Positions 16,236 through 23,622 of a stretch of DNA of 35,231 nt are shown one piece after another. Where the stretch lies: contig JAMPXH010000034.1 in assembly GCA_023701285.1 (NCBI GenBank), positions 1-35,231 on the forward strand, written 5' to 3'. Source of the stretch: Candidatus Didemnitutus sp. (lineage in GTDB: Bacteria > Verrucomicrobiota > Verrucomicrobiia > Opitutales > Opitutaceae). Both the position numbers and the translations under genes were made by a program. Under the pieces are notes generated by a model. The model saw only the letters and a program-made list of their open reading frames with translations, did not search any database and was not told the origin of the DNA. Within the stretch, counting starts at the first letter, position 1; each line of letters begins with the position of its first letter.

Positions 16236-16654
16236 AAACAACCCTCCGTCTCACCGCCGCCGCGCTCCTGATCGCGGGTGCCCTGCTGGCCACCGGCTGC
16301 GCCTCCAACGTCAACACGTATGAACGCGCCGAGTCCCAAGCCGCGCCCAACTACGTCAACGACAAGCGCGTCATCACCGACAACACCCTCGCCGGCACCT
16401 TCCGCGTCGTCTCCCTCAACCAGGCCACCGTCTCCGGCAACCTGCTGAAGATCCAAGCCACCGTGGAGAACCTGAAGAACAGCCAGCGCCGCCTGAACTA
16501 CAAGTTCGAGTGGATCGACGTCGACGGCATGGCCATCGATTCCCCCAACGAAGTCTGGAAATCACAGCTCTTCCAAGGCCGCGAGACCCTCACCATCTCC
16601 ACGGTCTCCATCAACCCCCGCGCCGTCGACTTCCGGCTCAAATTCCGCGAATAA
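16232..16654 (+). CDS. YcfL-like (DUF1425) lipoprotein
   Basis: A 140-residue lipoprotein whose ATG overlaps the upstream stop (ATGA at 16232-16235), so the two are translationally coupled. The signal ends LLATGCAS, with Ala after the cysteine. The mature part is a single beta-sandwich-like domain: ITDNTLAGTFRVVSLNQATV, LLKIQATVENLKNSQRRLNY, KFEWIDVDGMAID, ending ISTVSINPRAVDFRLKFRE. This matches YcfL/DUF1425, which in E. coli is encoded beside lpoB. Its biochemical role is not established. It lies 12 bp upstream of the LpoB-like gene. Confidence 0.85.
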   Translation: MKTTLRLTAAALLIAGALLATGCASNVNTYERAESQAAPNYVNDKRVITDNTLAGTFRVVSLNQATVSGNLLKIQATVENLKNSQRRLNYKFEWIDVDGMAIDSPNEVWKSQLFQGRETLTISTVSINPRAVDFRLKFRE

Positions 16655-16666
16655 CCCGCACCCTTC

Positions 16667-17269
16667 ATGAAACAGCACGCCCATAAACTCTTCGGCGCCT
16701 CCGTCCTCTCGACGGCGCTCCTCCTCACCGGCTGCGTCACCACCTCGGAGACGCGCACCGTCGACGCCCGCGGGCCCGACGTCATCAACACCGCCTCCAT
16801 CAACTCGCAGGACTGGTCCAACGCCGCCGACCAGCTCACCGCCTCGCTCATCAGCTCCGGCGCCCTTGAGCGCGCCCCGCGCCAGCCCGCCATCATGGCC
16901 GTCGACCGCGTGATCAACAACACGCAGCTCATGGTCGACACCGACATGCTGATCAAAAAGATCCGCGTCGCCCTCACCCAGACGGGCAAGGTCGCCATCA
17001 GCAACACGCTCGGCCTCGGCGAGCGCGCCGTCGTCGCCAGCGAGGCCGCCGAACTCGAGGAGATGCAGACCGGCAAGAAGCAGAAGACCCTCGTGCCCGA
17101 CTACACGCTCTACGCGAAGCTCATCCAGCAGACCGACCGCGACGGCCGCATGACCCAGAACACCTACGCCTTCCAGATGTCGCTCGTCGACGTGAAGAAC
17201 GGCCTCACCGTCTGGGAGGAAGAGCGCCAGATCGCCAAGCAGACGAAGAAACCCGGCGTCGGCTGGTAA
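16667..17269 (+). CDS. lpoB: LpoB-like penicillin-binding protein activator lipoprotein
   Basis: A 200-residue lipoprotein: signal ending LLLTGC, then VTTSETRTVDARG. The globular domain (about residues 45-195) matches LpoB/YcfM: DWSNAADQLTASLISSG, QPAIMAVDRVINNTQLMVDT, IRVALTQTGKVAISN, DYTLYAKLIQQTDRDG and YAFQMSLVDVKNGLTVWEEE. In E. coli, LpoB reaches through the peptidoglycan from the outer membrane to stimulate PBP1b. The long unstructured tether of the E. coli protein is nearly absent here: about 25 residues separate the lipid site from the domain. Either the periplasm is narrower or the partner differs. It is the last gene of the operon and is followed by a strong terminator. Confidence 0.87.
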   Translation: MKQHAHKLFGASVLSTALLLTGCVTTSETRTVDARGPDVINTASINSQDWSNAADQLTASLISSGALERAPRQPAIMAVDRVINNTQLMVDTDMLIKKIRVALTQTGKVAISNTLGLGERAVVASEAAELEEMQTGKKQKTLVPDYTLYAKLIQQTDRDGRMTQNTYAFQMSLVDVKNGLTVWEEERQIAKQTKKPGVGW

Positions 17270-17293
17270 GCCCGATACTCTTGTTCAACTTCC

Positions 17294-17324
17294 ACGGCGC
17301 ACCCGCAAGGTGCGCCGTTTTTTT
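17294..17324 (+). terminator. Intrinsic terminator of the five-gene envelope operon
   Basis: A perfect 10-bp stem, ACGGCGCACC (17294-17303) and GGTGCGCCGT (17309-17318), with loop CGCAA, runs into seven T residues (17318-17324). It starts 25 bp after the lpoB stop. Confidence 0.95.
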
Positions 17325-17449
17325 GTCCGTCCGCAGCGACCTTGGGCGCGCCACACCCCGCGGCCGCGTCTCCGGCGCAAGTAGACAGCGAGCTCGCTCG
17401 CGCCGCTTCAACGCCGACCTCGCGCGTTTCCGTCAAATCGCCCCCGTCC

Positions 17450-17477
17450 GGTGGGGGCGGTTGTCCCCACCCGCCCT
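17450..17477 (+). repeat. REP family A, third copy
   Basis: This 28-base copy begins GGTGGGGGCGGTTGTCC and ends CGCCCT. It differs from the copy at 7818-7845 at two positions, both in the right arm, which weakens the stem to one mismatch in nine. GTGG is at 17451-17454. Confidence 0.85.
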
Positions 17478-17519
17478 GGGTTCCCGTCTCCGCCCACGCG
17501 CCCGTTCGCGCTTGAGCTT

Positions 17520-17545
17520 GTAGGGCGGGGTCGCCGAACCCCGCC
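17520..17545 (+). repeat. REP family B with canonical GTAG tetranucleotide
   Basis: GTAG (17520-17523) leads into GGCGGGGTCGCC and GAACCCCGCC. Positions 17524-17545 are the exact reverse complement of the palindromes at 9829-9850 and 32637-32658. GTAG in front of a palindrome is the layout described for REPs processed by RAYT enzymes. Confidence 0.88.
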
Positions 17546-17576
17546 TCATCTCCCTGGACCGTATCCGACTTCGCAG

Positions 17577-17602
17577 GTGGTCGCCGCCGTCCCGACGGCG
17601 AC
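17577..17602 (+). repeat. Candidate REP family C
   Basis: GTGG (17577-17580) is followed by an imperfect palindrome whose core is GCCGTC, CC, GACGGC (17586-17599), with a further GTCGCCG/CGGCGAC outer match. It occurs once in this window but lies in line with families A and B and has the same GTRG-plus-hairpin layout. Confidence 0.6.
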
Positions 17603-17684
17603 GAATGCGCGCACCATGGCCGTAGAAGGCGTCGTCAGGACAAGCCCGCCCGCCACCAAGTCCAGAAGCCAGGGACGCCGAGGA

Positions 17685-18032
17685 TCAATTCTTCGCCGGC
17701 TCGATCACGCGACCCTGCGCGTCGACCTCGACTTCGTAAGGCACCTGGATGGTGCGACCATCCGGCGTGGTCTCCGTGCGCCAGCGCCGCACGACGCGAC
17801 GCTCGTTGTTGAAGGGCGCCTTCATCGCATCGGACGCGCCCTCGGCGCCTCCGGCGACCGCGCCCACCACGGTGCCCGTCACCGCGCCAACCGCCGTGCC
17901 CACCGCGTGGCCCACCGCCGGTCCCGGATGGGAAGGATTGGTGCCCCGCGCTTCGGCAGGCCGCGTGGCGCAGCCGGAAACGAGACCGAGGGTGAGGACG
18001 ACGAGCGAGCAGGAGAGGAATTTGGTCTTCAC
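17685..18032 (-). CDS. Small glycine-zipper lipoprotein
   Basis: A 115-residue lipoprotein: the signal MKTKFLSCSLVVLTLGLVSG ends at a lipobox cysteine followed by Ala, so outer-membrane sorting is likely. Residues about 38-66 carry glycines at every fourth position (GHAVGTAVGAVTGTVVGAVA), the glycine-zipper pattern of helices that pack in or against membranes. The C-terminal 45 residues are charged and contain TTPDGRTIQVPYEVEVDAQG. Glycine-zipper lipoproteins such as SlyB and OsmB act in envelope integrity or stress; the exact family here is not recognised. It is transcribed divergently from the padR-permease pair, with 142 bp between the starts. Confidence 0.78.
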   Translation of the reverse strand: MKTKFLSCSLVVLTLGLVSGCATRPAEARGTNPSHPGPAVGHAVGTAVGAVTGTVVGAVAGGAEGASDAMKAPFNNERRVVRRWRTETTPDGRTIQVPYEVEVDAQGRVIEPAKN

Positions 18033-18138
18033 GGGAAGGAGATATTTCGACCGCCAATAAACCCCCGAACCGCCCGTCCCGCAACCCCGGAAAGCCCCGC
18101 CTTGGCCGGTTGGCCAGGCCGGCGACCCCGTCCGTCCT

Positions 18139-18174
18139 GTTGACTTTCAACAGGAGCTTCTGTTGAAAGCCAAC
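18139..18174. promoter_or_regulatory. 15-bp inverted repeat covering the presumed padR promoter
   Basis: GTTGACTTTCAACAG (18139-18153) and CTGTTGAAAGCCAAC (18160-18174) are inverted repeats with one mismatch and a 6-base centre. The left arm contains TTGACT (18140-18145), a good -35; 17 bases later TTGAAA (18163-18168) sits at the -10 position; the padR ATG begins directly after the repeat. This is probably the autoregulatory operator of the PadR protein. Confidence 0.65.
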
Positions 18175-18516
18175 ATGAGCGAGCCCGACCGCACCGAACT
18201 TCTCCAAGGCACCCTCGATCTGCTGGTCCTCAAGACGCTGGCCGCGCTCGGCCCGCTGCACGGCTTCGGCATCGCCCGTCGCATCGAGCAGGTCTCGGGC
18301 GACTCCGTGCTGCTCAACCAAGGCACGATCTACCCCGCGCTCGTGCGGCTCGAGCAACAAGGCTGGATCGGCTCGGAGTGGGGCCTCAGCGAGAACAACC
18401 GCCGCGCCCGCTTCTACACCCTCACGCCCGCCGGCCGCCGGCAGCTCAAGGAAGAGGTCGCCAACTGGCAGCGCGTCACCGCGCTCGTCAACGCCGTGCT
18501 CGCCGCCGATTCCTGA
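18175..18516 (+). CDS. PadR-family transcriptional regulator
   Basis: A 113-residue winged-helix repressor. The ATG at 18175 is preferred; a TTG 12 bases upstream lies inside the palindrome. The PadR pattern is complete: LLQGTLDLLVLKTLAALGPL, HGFGIARRIEQVSGD, LNQGTIYPALVRLEQQGWIG, ARFYTLTPAGRRQLKEE. It belongs to the short PadR class that typically precedes ADOP-type permease genes, as here (26 bp gap). It should bind the inverted repeat directly upstream of its own start and so control both genes. The inducing ligand is unknown. Confidence 0.93.
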   Translation: MSEPDRTELLQGTLDLLVLKTLAALGPLHGFGIARRIEQVSGDSVLLNQGTIYPALVRLEQQGWIGSEWGLSENNRRARFYTLTPAGRRQLKEEVANWQRVTALVNAVLAADS

Positions 18517-18542
18517 GCCCGCCGCCCTTCTCCCTCCACGCG

Positions 18543-21242
18543 ATGAAATTCTGGACCAAGCTCAAGCACCTCCTCGGCCGCCGCGCCCGGCTCGCCCGCT
18601 TGGAGGAGGAAATGCGCCACCACCTCGACCTGCTCACCGAGGAGCAGGTCGCCCGCGGGCTCGACCGCACCGAGGCGCGCCGCCGCGCGCACCTCGCCTT
18701 CGGCAACGTGCTCGCCACGCGCGAGGAGTCCGAGGACTCGCTCGGCTGGCCGCGGCTCGAATCCTGGGTGCAGGACGTCCGCCAGGCCCTGCGCAGCCTC
18801 GCCCGCCGGCCCGGTTTCACCGCCGCCCTCGTCGCCGTGCTGGCGCTCGGCCTCGGCGCCACGACCGCGGTCTTCACGCTCGTGCGCGGCGTGCTGCTCG
18901 AGCCCTTGCCCGTGCCGCGCCCGCACGAACTGCGTCTGGTGCTGGCGCCCGATGCGGAGCCGTTCCAAATCAGCGCCCCGGCGCTGCGCCGCCTCGAAGC
19001 CGATCCTGCGCTCCGCGGCCGCGTCTTCGGTTACTCGTCCAACGCCCGCGTGGCGCTCCGCCTCGCCGACACCCCCGCGCAGCCCGGCTCCGTCCAGTTT
19101 GTGAGCGGCAATTTCTTCGGCGCCCTCGGCGTAGCGCCGGCCTACGGCCACCTGCTGGGGCCGGCCGATGACGACTCCGGCGTGCCGCGTGCGGTGGCCG
19201 TCGCGACGCACGCCTTCTGGCGCCAGAAACTCGGCTCCGACCCCGAAGCCGTGGGCCGCAGCGTGCGCCTGAACGGGCAGGACGTGACCATCATCGGCAT
19301 CGCGCCGCCCGCCTTCACGGGCGTGAGCTTGGGCGACAGCCCCGACCTGTGGCTCCCGCTCGCGATGCACGCACCGTTGCAACTGAGTCCATCTGCCTGG
19401 ACCGTTTCCGGCGGCCCCATCGCGCTCGCGGAATGGGTGCGGCTCGACAACGTCATGTGGCTCTCCGCCATGGCGCGCTCCACCGGCGACGCCACCGCGC
19501 TCGCGCAGGCGCTGGCTGCGACGTGGCAGCCGCAGCTCGATGCGATCTTCGCCATCGTCACCGATCCGGCCACCCGGAACATCTTTCGCGATCGCGTGCC
19601 GCGTTGGAGCGAGAGCCCGCAGGGCCATTCGAGCACGCGCACGGAGTTTCGCCGCATCGGCCTCACGCTCACCCTGCTGGTGGCTGCAGTCATCCTCGTC
19701 ACCGCGGCCAATTCCGCGACGCTCCTCCTCTTGCGCATGCTCGGCCGCGGCCGCGAACTCGGCGTGCGGCTTGCGCTCGGCGCCGGCCGCTGGCGCCTGG
19801 CCCGCGGGGCGTTGATGGAGGGCCTCCTGCTCGCGCTCGCGGGCGCGGCCGGCGGTGCGTTCATCGGCCTGTGGTTGTCGCCGGTGCTCGCCACCTGGCT
19901 CGTGCCGGGAGCGGCCGGGGATTTGCCGGGCTTGGACTGGACTCTGCTCGGCGCGCTGGCGTTGCTCGCGGTGGTGCTCGGCGTCGCGCTCGGCCTCGCC
20001 CCGGCGTGGCTGGCGGCGCGGGTCTCGCCGCAAGCCATCCTGCAACAGCGCGCGCTCGGCGCGGGCGGCACGCTGCGGCTCGGCCGGGCGTTGATCGCCG
20101 CCCAACTCGCCCTCTCCGTGCTGCTGATCTCCATCGCCGGCGCCTTGGCGCTCGATCTGCGGCGCGTGCTCGCGACGCATCCGGGTTACGCGCGCGAGTC
20201 CGTCGTGCAGGCATTCTTCGATCTGCGCGCCGCGGGCATCCCGCCGGAGCGGCAGGCCGCGGTGCTCGGACACCTGCGCGCCGCGGCGGCGGAACTGCCC
20301 GGCGTGCGCGCGACGGGCTTTGCCGCCAGCGGCGTGCTCAGCGGCAGCCGCTCTGCCAGTGGGTTGTATTTCCGCGGCGACGGGGTGAACCAGCCGAAGC
20401 AGAACATCCAGCACGAGAGCATCGATGCCGGCTATTTCGCGGCCATGGGCATGCCGATCCTGCGCGGACGGGGCATCGTGGAGCAGGACACCGCGCAATC
20501 CCCGCGCGTCGCAGTGATCAGCGAGCGTCTGGCCCGCCAGGTCTTCGGCGACGCGGACCCGATCGGCCGGCGCCTCGGTTTCGGCGAGAACGCGGACGAG
20601 GAGGATCGCGAGATCGTGGGCATCGTGGCCGACGCCCGGGTGAACGGCGTGCGCGAGGAGCCGCCGCCGATGTTCTACACTGCTCTCGACCAGTGGCTCG
20701 CGCGTCCGGGATGTCTGGTCGTGCGCCTGGACGGCGATGCCGCATCCGGGCGCGAAGCCGTGCAGCGGAAAATCTCCGCGGCGGAGCCCGGCATCATGTT
20801 CACGCGGTGGATGACTTTGGAGGAACGTGCGCGCCGCTGGCTGCGCAACGACCTCGCGACCGTCCGCCTCACTGCGGGCTTCGGTGTGCTCGCGACCCTG
20901 CTCGCCGTGATCGGTGTCGTGGGTGCGCTCGGTTATCTGGTGGCCAGCCGTTCCCGCGAGATCGCGGTGCGGCTCGCCATCGGTGCGGAGCCGGAGCGCA
21001 TCTGGCGCGGCATCCTCCGCGAGGCGGTGTGGCTGGGCGCCGGCGGTGCGGCGCTCGGGGCCGGGCTCGCGGCGTTGCTGCCGCGCGTGCTCGGCTCGTG
21101 GATGATGACCGGGCTGCAAGCCGACGGACTGGCCATCGCGCTGGCCGCGCTTGCCGGCCTGCTCGCCGCCGCCTTGGGCGGCCTGCTCCCCGCCCGCCGC
21201 GCCGCCAAGATCGACCCGCTCACGCTGCTGCGGGCGGAGTAG
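18543..21242 (+). CDS. ADOP-type (MacB/FtsX-like) ABC permease
   Basis: An 899-residue membrane protein of the duplicated orphan permease type. Residues about 15-75 form the N-terminal prefix domain (LEEEMRHHLDLLTEEQVARG, RRAHLAFGN). Then come a first span (FTAALVAVLALGLGATTAVF), a large MacB-like periplasmic domain, and an FtsX unit around residues 375-450 containing RGRELGVRLALGAGRWRLAR. A second periplasmic domain is followed by a final FtsX unit near residues 775-895 with SREIAVRLAIGAEPERIW and a closing RRAAKIDPLTLLRAE. No ATPase gene is adjacent, which is usual for this class. The substrate is unknown; relatives are treated as lipoprotein- or drug-related exporters. Confidence 0.9.
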   Translation: MKFWTKLKHLLGRRARLARLEEEMRHHLDLLTEEQVARGLDRTEARRRAHLAFGNVLATREESEDSLGWPRLESWVQDVRQALRSLARRPGFTAALVAVLALGLGATTAVFTLVRGVLLEPLPVPRPHELRLVLAPDAEPFQISAPALRRLEADPALRGRVFGYSSNARVALRLADTPAQPGSVQFVSGNFFGALGVAPAYGHLLGPADDDSGVPRAVAVATHAFWRQKLGSDPEAVGRSVRLNGQDVTIIGIAPPAFTGVSLGDSPDLWLPLAMHAPLQLSPSAWTVSGGPIALAEWVRLDNVMWLSAMARSTGDATALAQALAATWQPQLDAIFAIVTDPATRNIFRDRVPRWSESPQGHSSTRTEFRRIGLTLTLLVAAVILVTAANSATLLLLRMLGRGRELGVRLALGAGRWRLARGALMEGLLLALAGAAGGAFIGLWLSPVLATWLVPGAAGDLPGLDWTLLGALALLAVVLGVALGLAPAWLAARVSPQAILQQRALGAGGTLRLGRALIAAQLALSVLLISIAGALALDLRRVLATHPGYARESVVQAFFDLRAAGIPPERQAAVLGHLRAAAAELPGVRATGFAASGVLSGSRSASGLYFRGDGVNQPKQNIQHESIDAGYFAAMGMPILRGRGIVEQDTAQSPRVAVISERLARQVFGDADPIGRRLGFGENADEEDREIVGIVADARVNGVREEPPPMFYTALDQWLARPGCLVVRLDGDAASGREAVQRKISAAEPGIMFTRWMTLEERARRWLRNDLATVRLTAGFGVLATLLAVIGVVGALGYLVASRSREIAVRLAIGAEPERIWRGILREAVWLGAGGAALGAGLAALLPRVLGSWMMTGLQADGLAIALAALAGLLAAALGGLLPARRAAKIDPLTLLRAE

Positions 21243-21248
21243 GCGCGC

Positions 21249-21608
21249 TCAGATCCAGCCCGGCTGCGCGACGGTGCGGGTGCCGCCGGCGGTGCCGGTG
21301 TTCACGGTGCTCGCGGGCTCGAAGAGCAAGATGCTGCACTCCTCCGCGGCCACCGGGCGGTGCTCGACGCCGCGGGGCACGACGACCAGATCGCCTTCGC
21401 GCAGCGTCACGGTGCGGTCGCGGTAGTGCATGTCGAACGTGCCGCGCACGACGAGGAACAGTTCGTCCTCGTGCGCGTGGCTGTGCCACACGAATTCGCC
21501 CCGGATCTTCGCAAGCTTCACGTGCTGGCCGTTCAACTCCGCGACGATCTTCGGGTCCCAGTGCGTGGAGATCAGGGCGAGTTTTTCGGCGAGGGTGATG
21601 CGGTGCAT
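21249..21608 (-). CDS. Single-domain cupin protein
   Basis: A 119-residue protein, nearly all of it one cupin domain. Motif 1 is FVWHSHAHEDELFLVVRG, with two histidines and a glutamate for metal binding; motif 2 is GDLVVVPRGVEHRPVA with the further histidine. Such cupins resemble the C-terminal domain of mannose-6-phosphate isomerase but occur with many activities, so no reaction is assigned. The stop faces the ADOP permease stop only 6 bp away. The start is 14 bp after the stop of the acetyltransferase gene on the same strand, so the two are probably an operon. Confidence 0.88.
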   Translation of the reverse strand: MHRITLAEKLALISTHWDPKIVAELNGQHVKLAKIRGEFVWHSHAHEDELFLVVRGTFDMHYRDRTVTLREGDLVVVPRGVEHRPVAAEECSILLFEPASTVNTGTAGGTRTVAQPGWI

Positions 21609-21622
21609 GGCGGGAAATGGTT

Positions 21623-22093
21623 TCAGAGATCGCGCGCGTAGCCGGTGTCGCAGCGGCAGGAGTGGAGGCTGGAGCAATCGGGACGGAAGCCGTTGCGCTC
21701 GTAGAGGGCGACGGCCTCCTTCAGCACGGCGGCGGTCTCGAGCGTGATGCGCCGGAAACCGAGTTCGCGGGCGCGGGTGAGCGCCCAGTCGAGAAGGCGG
21801 CGGCCCTGACCTTGGCCGCGCAGCGGGGGGAGGAGATACATCTTGCGGAGTTCCACCACGCCAGCGTCGAGCGGGAAGAGCCCGCAGGTTCCGACGAGGC
21901 GGTCGGAATCGTCGACCAACACAACGAAATCTCCGCCGCGCGTGAAGTAATGAGCCTCCAGGTCGGCGAGATCGGCGTCGGTCGCGATGGGGTCGATGCC
22001 GAGGCCGTATTCCGCGAGCACGGAGCGAACGAGTGCGAACGCGGCGGCGGAATCGGCGGGTGTGGCGCGGCGGAGCTGCGGGACGGAGGTCAT
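21623..22093 (-). CDS. GNAT-family N-acetyltransferase
   Basis: A 156-residue GNAT protein beginning MTSVPQLRRATPADSAAAFA. The acetyl-CoA loop (motif A) is MYLLPPLRGQGQGRRLLDWA, with R/Q-G-x-G. It is preceded by the strand FVVLVDDSDRLVGTCGLFPL and followed by RRITLETAAVLKEAVALYER and NGFRP, the standard motif B. The substrate cannot be inferred. The start at 22093 is chosen because the open frame further upstream has no family resemblance. The likely operon partner is the cupin gene, 14 bp downstream. Confidence 0.9.
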   Translation of the reverse strand: MTSVPQLRRATPADSAAAFALVRSVLAEYGLGIDPIATDADLADLEAHYFTRGGDFVVLVDDSDRLVGTCGLFPLDAGVVELRKMYLLPPLRGQGQGRRLLDWALTRARELGFRRITLETAAVLKEAVALYERNGFRPDCSSLHSCRCDTGYARDL

Positions 22094-22256
22094 GCCGCGA
22101 GGGTGAGGCCTGTGGCGCGCGTGTCCATCCGGCAGCGACGACGGGCGCGCGCGCACGGCTGTCGACACACACACGGCGTGGGATTGGCGTTGCCCGGCTG
22201 GAGTGGAAGCGGGAGGATGGAAAAACGCCGGGAGGGGCCGTCCGGCGCTTGCTGCC

Positions 22257-23585
22257 ATGAAACGTCTGTTGCTGTGCTGTGTCCTGTGGGGTGTGTCGTT
22301 CGCTGGCGCCGTCTTCGGCGAGGCGACCCAAATTTACCGTTGGCCCGATGCGCCGCCGGTCATCCTGCGCGAAGATCTCTTTGGCATCCGCTTCCGGCTG
22401 GTGTTGCAGGACAAGGGGGCGGTCGCCGCGGAGAAGTTCCTGCGCGCCGCGTGGGAAAAAGATCGCGCGCCCGAGGTGAAGGCCTATGTGGCGTGGGTGA
22501 GCCTGTGGCCGGCGGCGTGGGGCGTGAATGCGCTGATCCCGCCCGCGGAGTGCGAACGCGTGCTGCTGGAGGCGATCGAGGAGGGCAGCGCCGTGGCGGC
22601 GGATGTGCTCGCGCGTGCCCGGCTCTACGGGCAAGCCGGGCTGGCGCGCGACGAGGCGGCTGGCGTGAAGCTGCTCGATCTCGCGGTGGAGCGCGGGTTG
22701 CCGCGGGCGCTGGCGCGCCGGGGCTCCTATCGTATCCGCGGGCAGCACGGTTTGCCCGATGCCCAACTCGGCTACGCGGAGGTGCGGCGCGCGGCCGCGC
22801 TCGGATCGGCGATCGGGTTGGTGGAGGTGGCCGAATCCTTCGAGCGGGACAGTCGCTTCGGCGTGCCGATGCCGGGTGTCGCACTGGAATATTACTACCT
22901 GCTCGCGCTCGAGAACGACGGGCTCGGTTGGAAGAAATTGCAGGAGCTGGCGGAGAAAAAGGTGCCGCGCGCGGCGCTGTTGCACGCGCTCGCCAAGGTG
23001 CGCTTCGCCAACGAGGGCGGGTTCATCGTGCCCTCGGTCGTCCGGCGGCATCTCGCCTTCCTGGAGAAGGAGGGTCAGGACGAGCCGCGCGCGCAGGTGG
23101 AGCTGGGCGTGGCGAAGCTGCGGGGCGGCGACTTCAGCCGGCGCGACGTCGAGGCGGCGAAACGGCATTTCGAGCGGGCGCTGGCTCACGGCAACGACGA
23201 GGCGCGGTTCTTCCTCGCCTACATGCGGGTGCGCGGCCTGGCCGGGCCGCAGGATCTGGCGGGCGGGCTGCAGGAGATGACCGCGCTGGCCGATGCGGGT
23301 AATGTCCGCGCGGCCTCGCGGCTCGGTTACTTTTATTACTGGGGCACCGCCGATGCGGGGAAGATCCCGAAGGATCCGGCCAAGGCGTTCCACTATGCCC
23401 GGATGGCGGCGGAAGCGGGCTCGAAGCCGGCGGCGATGAACCTCGCGCACTGCTACAAGCACGGCATCGGCACGAAGGAAAACTACGTGCTCGCCGCCAA
23501 GCTCTACTGGATCGCGACCGATTACGGCTACTACGGCGCCAAGGAGGACCTCGTGCGCCAGCTGCCCTTCGCCAAGGTGCCGTGA
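22257..23585 (+). CDS. Exported Sel1-like repeat protein
   Basis: A 442-residue protein with a signal peptide (LLLCCVLWGVSFAGAVFGE). The rest is built of Sel1/TPR-like helix pairs. Clear units are VLARARLYGQAGLARDEAAG, ARFFLAYMRVRGLAGPQDLA, AASRLGYFYYWGTADAGKIP, AFHYARMAAEAGSKPAAMNL and AHCYKHGIGTKENYVLAAKL. Sel1 repeats act as protein-protein scaffolds, in bacteria often in the periplasm. There is no lipobox and no other domain. It starts 163 bp from the divergent acetyltransferase gene and converges on the DUF2959 gene with a 37-bp gap. Confidence 0.85.
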   Translation: MKRLLLCCVLWGVSFAGAVFGEATQIYRWPDAPPVILREDLFGIRFRLVLQDKGAVAAEKFLRAAWEKDRAPEVKAYVAWVSLWPAAWGVNALIPPAECERVLLEAIEEGSAVAADVLARARLYGQAGLARDEAAGVKLLDLAVERGLPRALARRGSYRIRGQHGLPDAQLGYAEVRRAAALGSAIGLVEVAESFERDSRFGVPMPGVALEYYYLLALENDGLGWKKLQELAEKKVPRAALLHALAKVRFANEGGFIVPSVVRRHLAFLEKEGQDEPRAQVELGVAKLRGGDFSRRDVEAAKRHFERALAHGNDEARFFLAYMRVRGLAGPQDLAGGLQEMTALADAGNVRAASRLGYFYYWGTADAGKIPKDPAKAFHYARMAAEAGSKPAAMNLAHCYKHGIGTKENYVLAAKLYWIATDYGYYGAKEDLVRQLPFAKVP

Positions 23586-23614
23586 CGCCCGCGAGGGGCG
23601 CAGGCGCGCGGGCG
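23586..23614. terminator. Possible hairpin between convergent Sel1 and DUF2959 genes
   Basis: CGCCCGCG (23586-23593) and CGCGGGCG (23607-23614) can form an 8-bp stem with a 13-base loop between two converging stop codons. There is no T run, so termination is only a suggestion. Confidence 0.3.
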
Positions 23615-23622
23615 AAGCGCGC

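Larger units (their letters stand above)
17325..17684. other. Non-coding REP island between lpoB and the glycine-zipper lipoprotein gene
   Basis: I see no gene in this stretch of about 360 bp. Its second half holds one copy each of three REP families (17450-17477, 17520-17545, 17577-17602), all oriented with their GTRG end to the left. The first about 125 bp are GC-rich with no recognisable feature. Confidence 0.7.

Noticed and set aside
21249-23462. A 737-codon minus-strand frame running through the cupin region and opposite the Sel1 gene
   Set aside because: Only its last 119 codons have family character (cupin). The rest is Arg-rich and opposite a signal-peptide-bearing Sel1 protein and the acetyltransferase gene.
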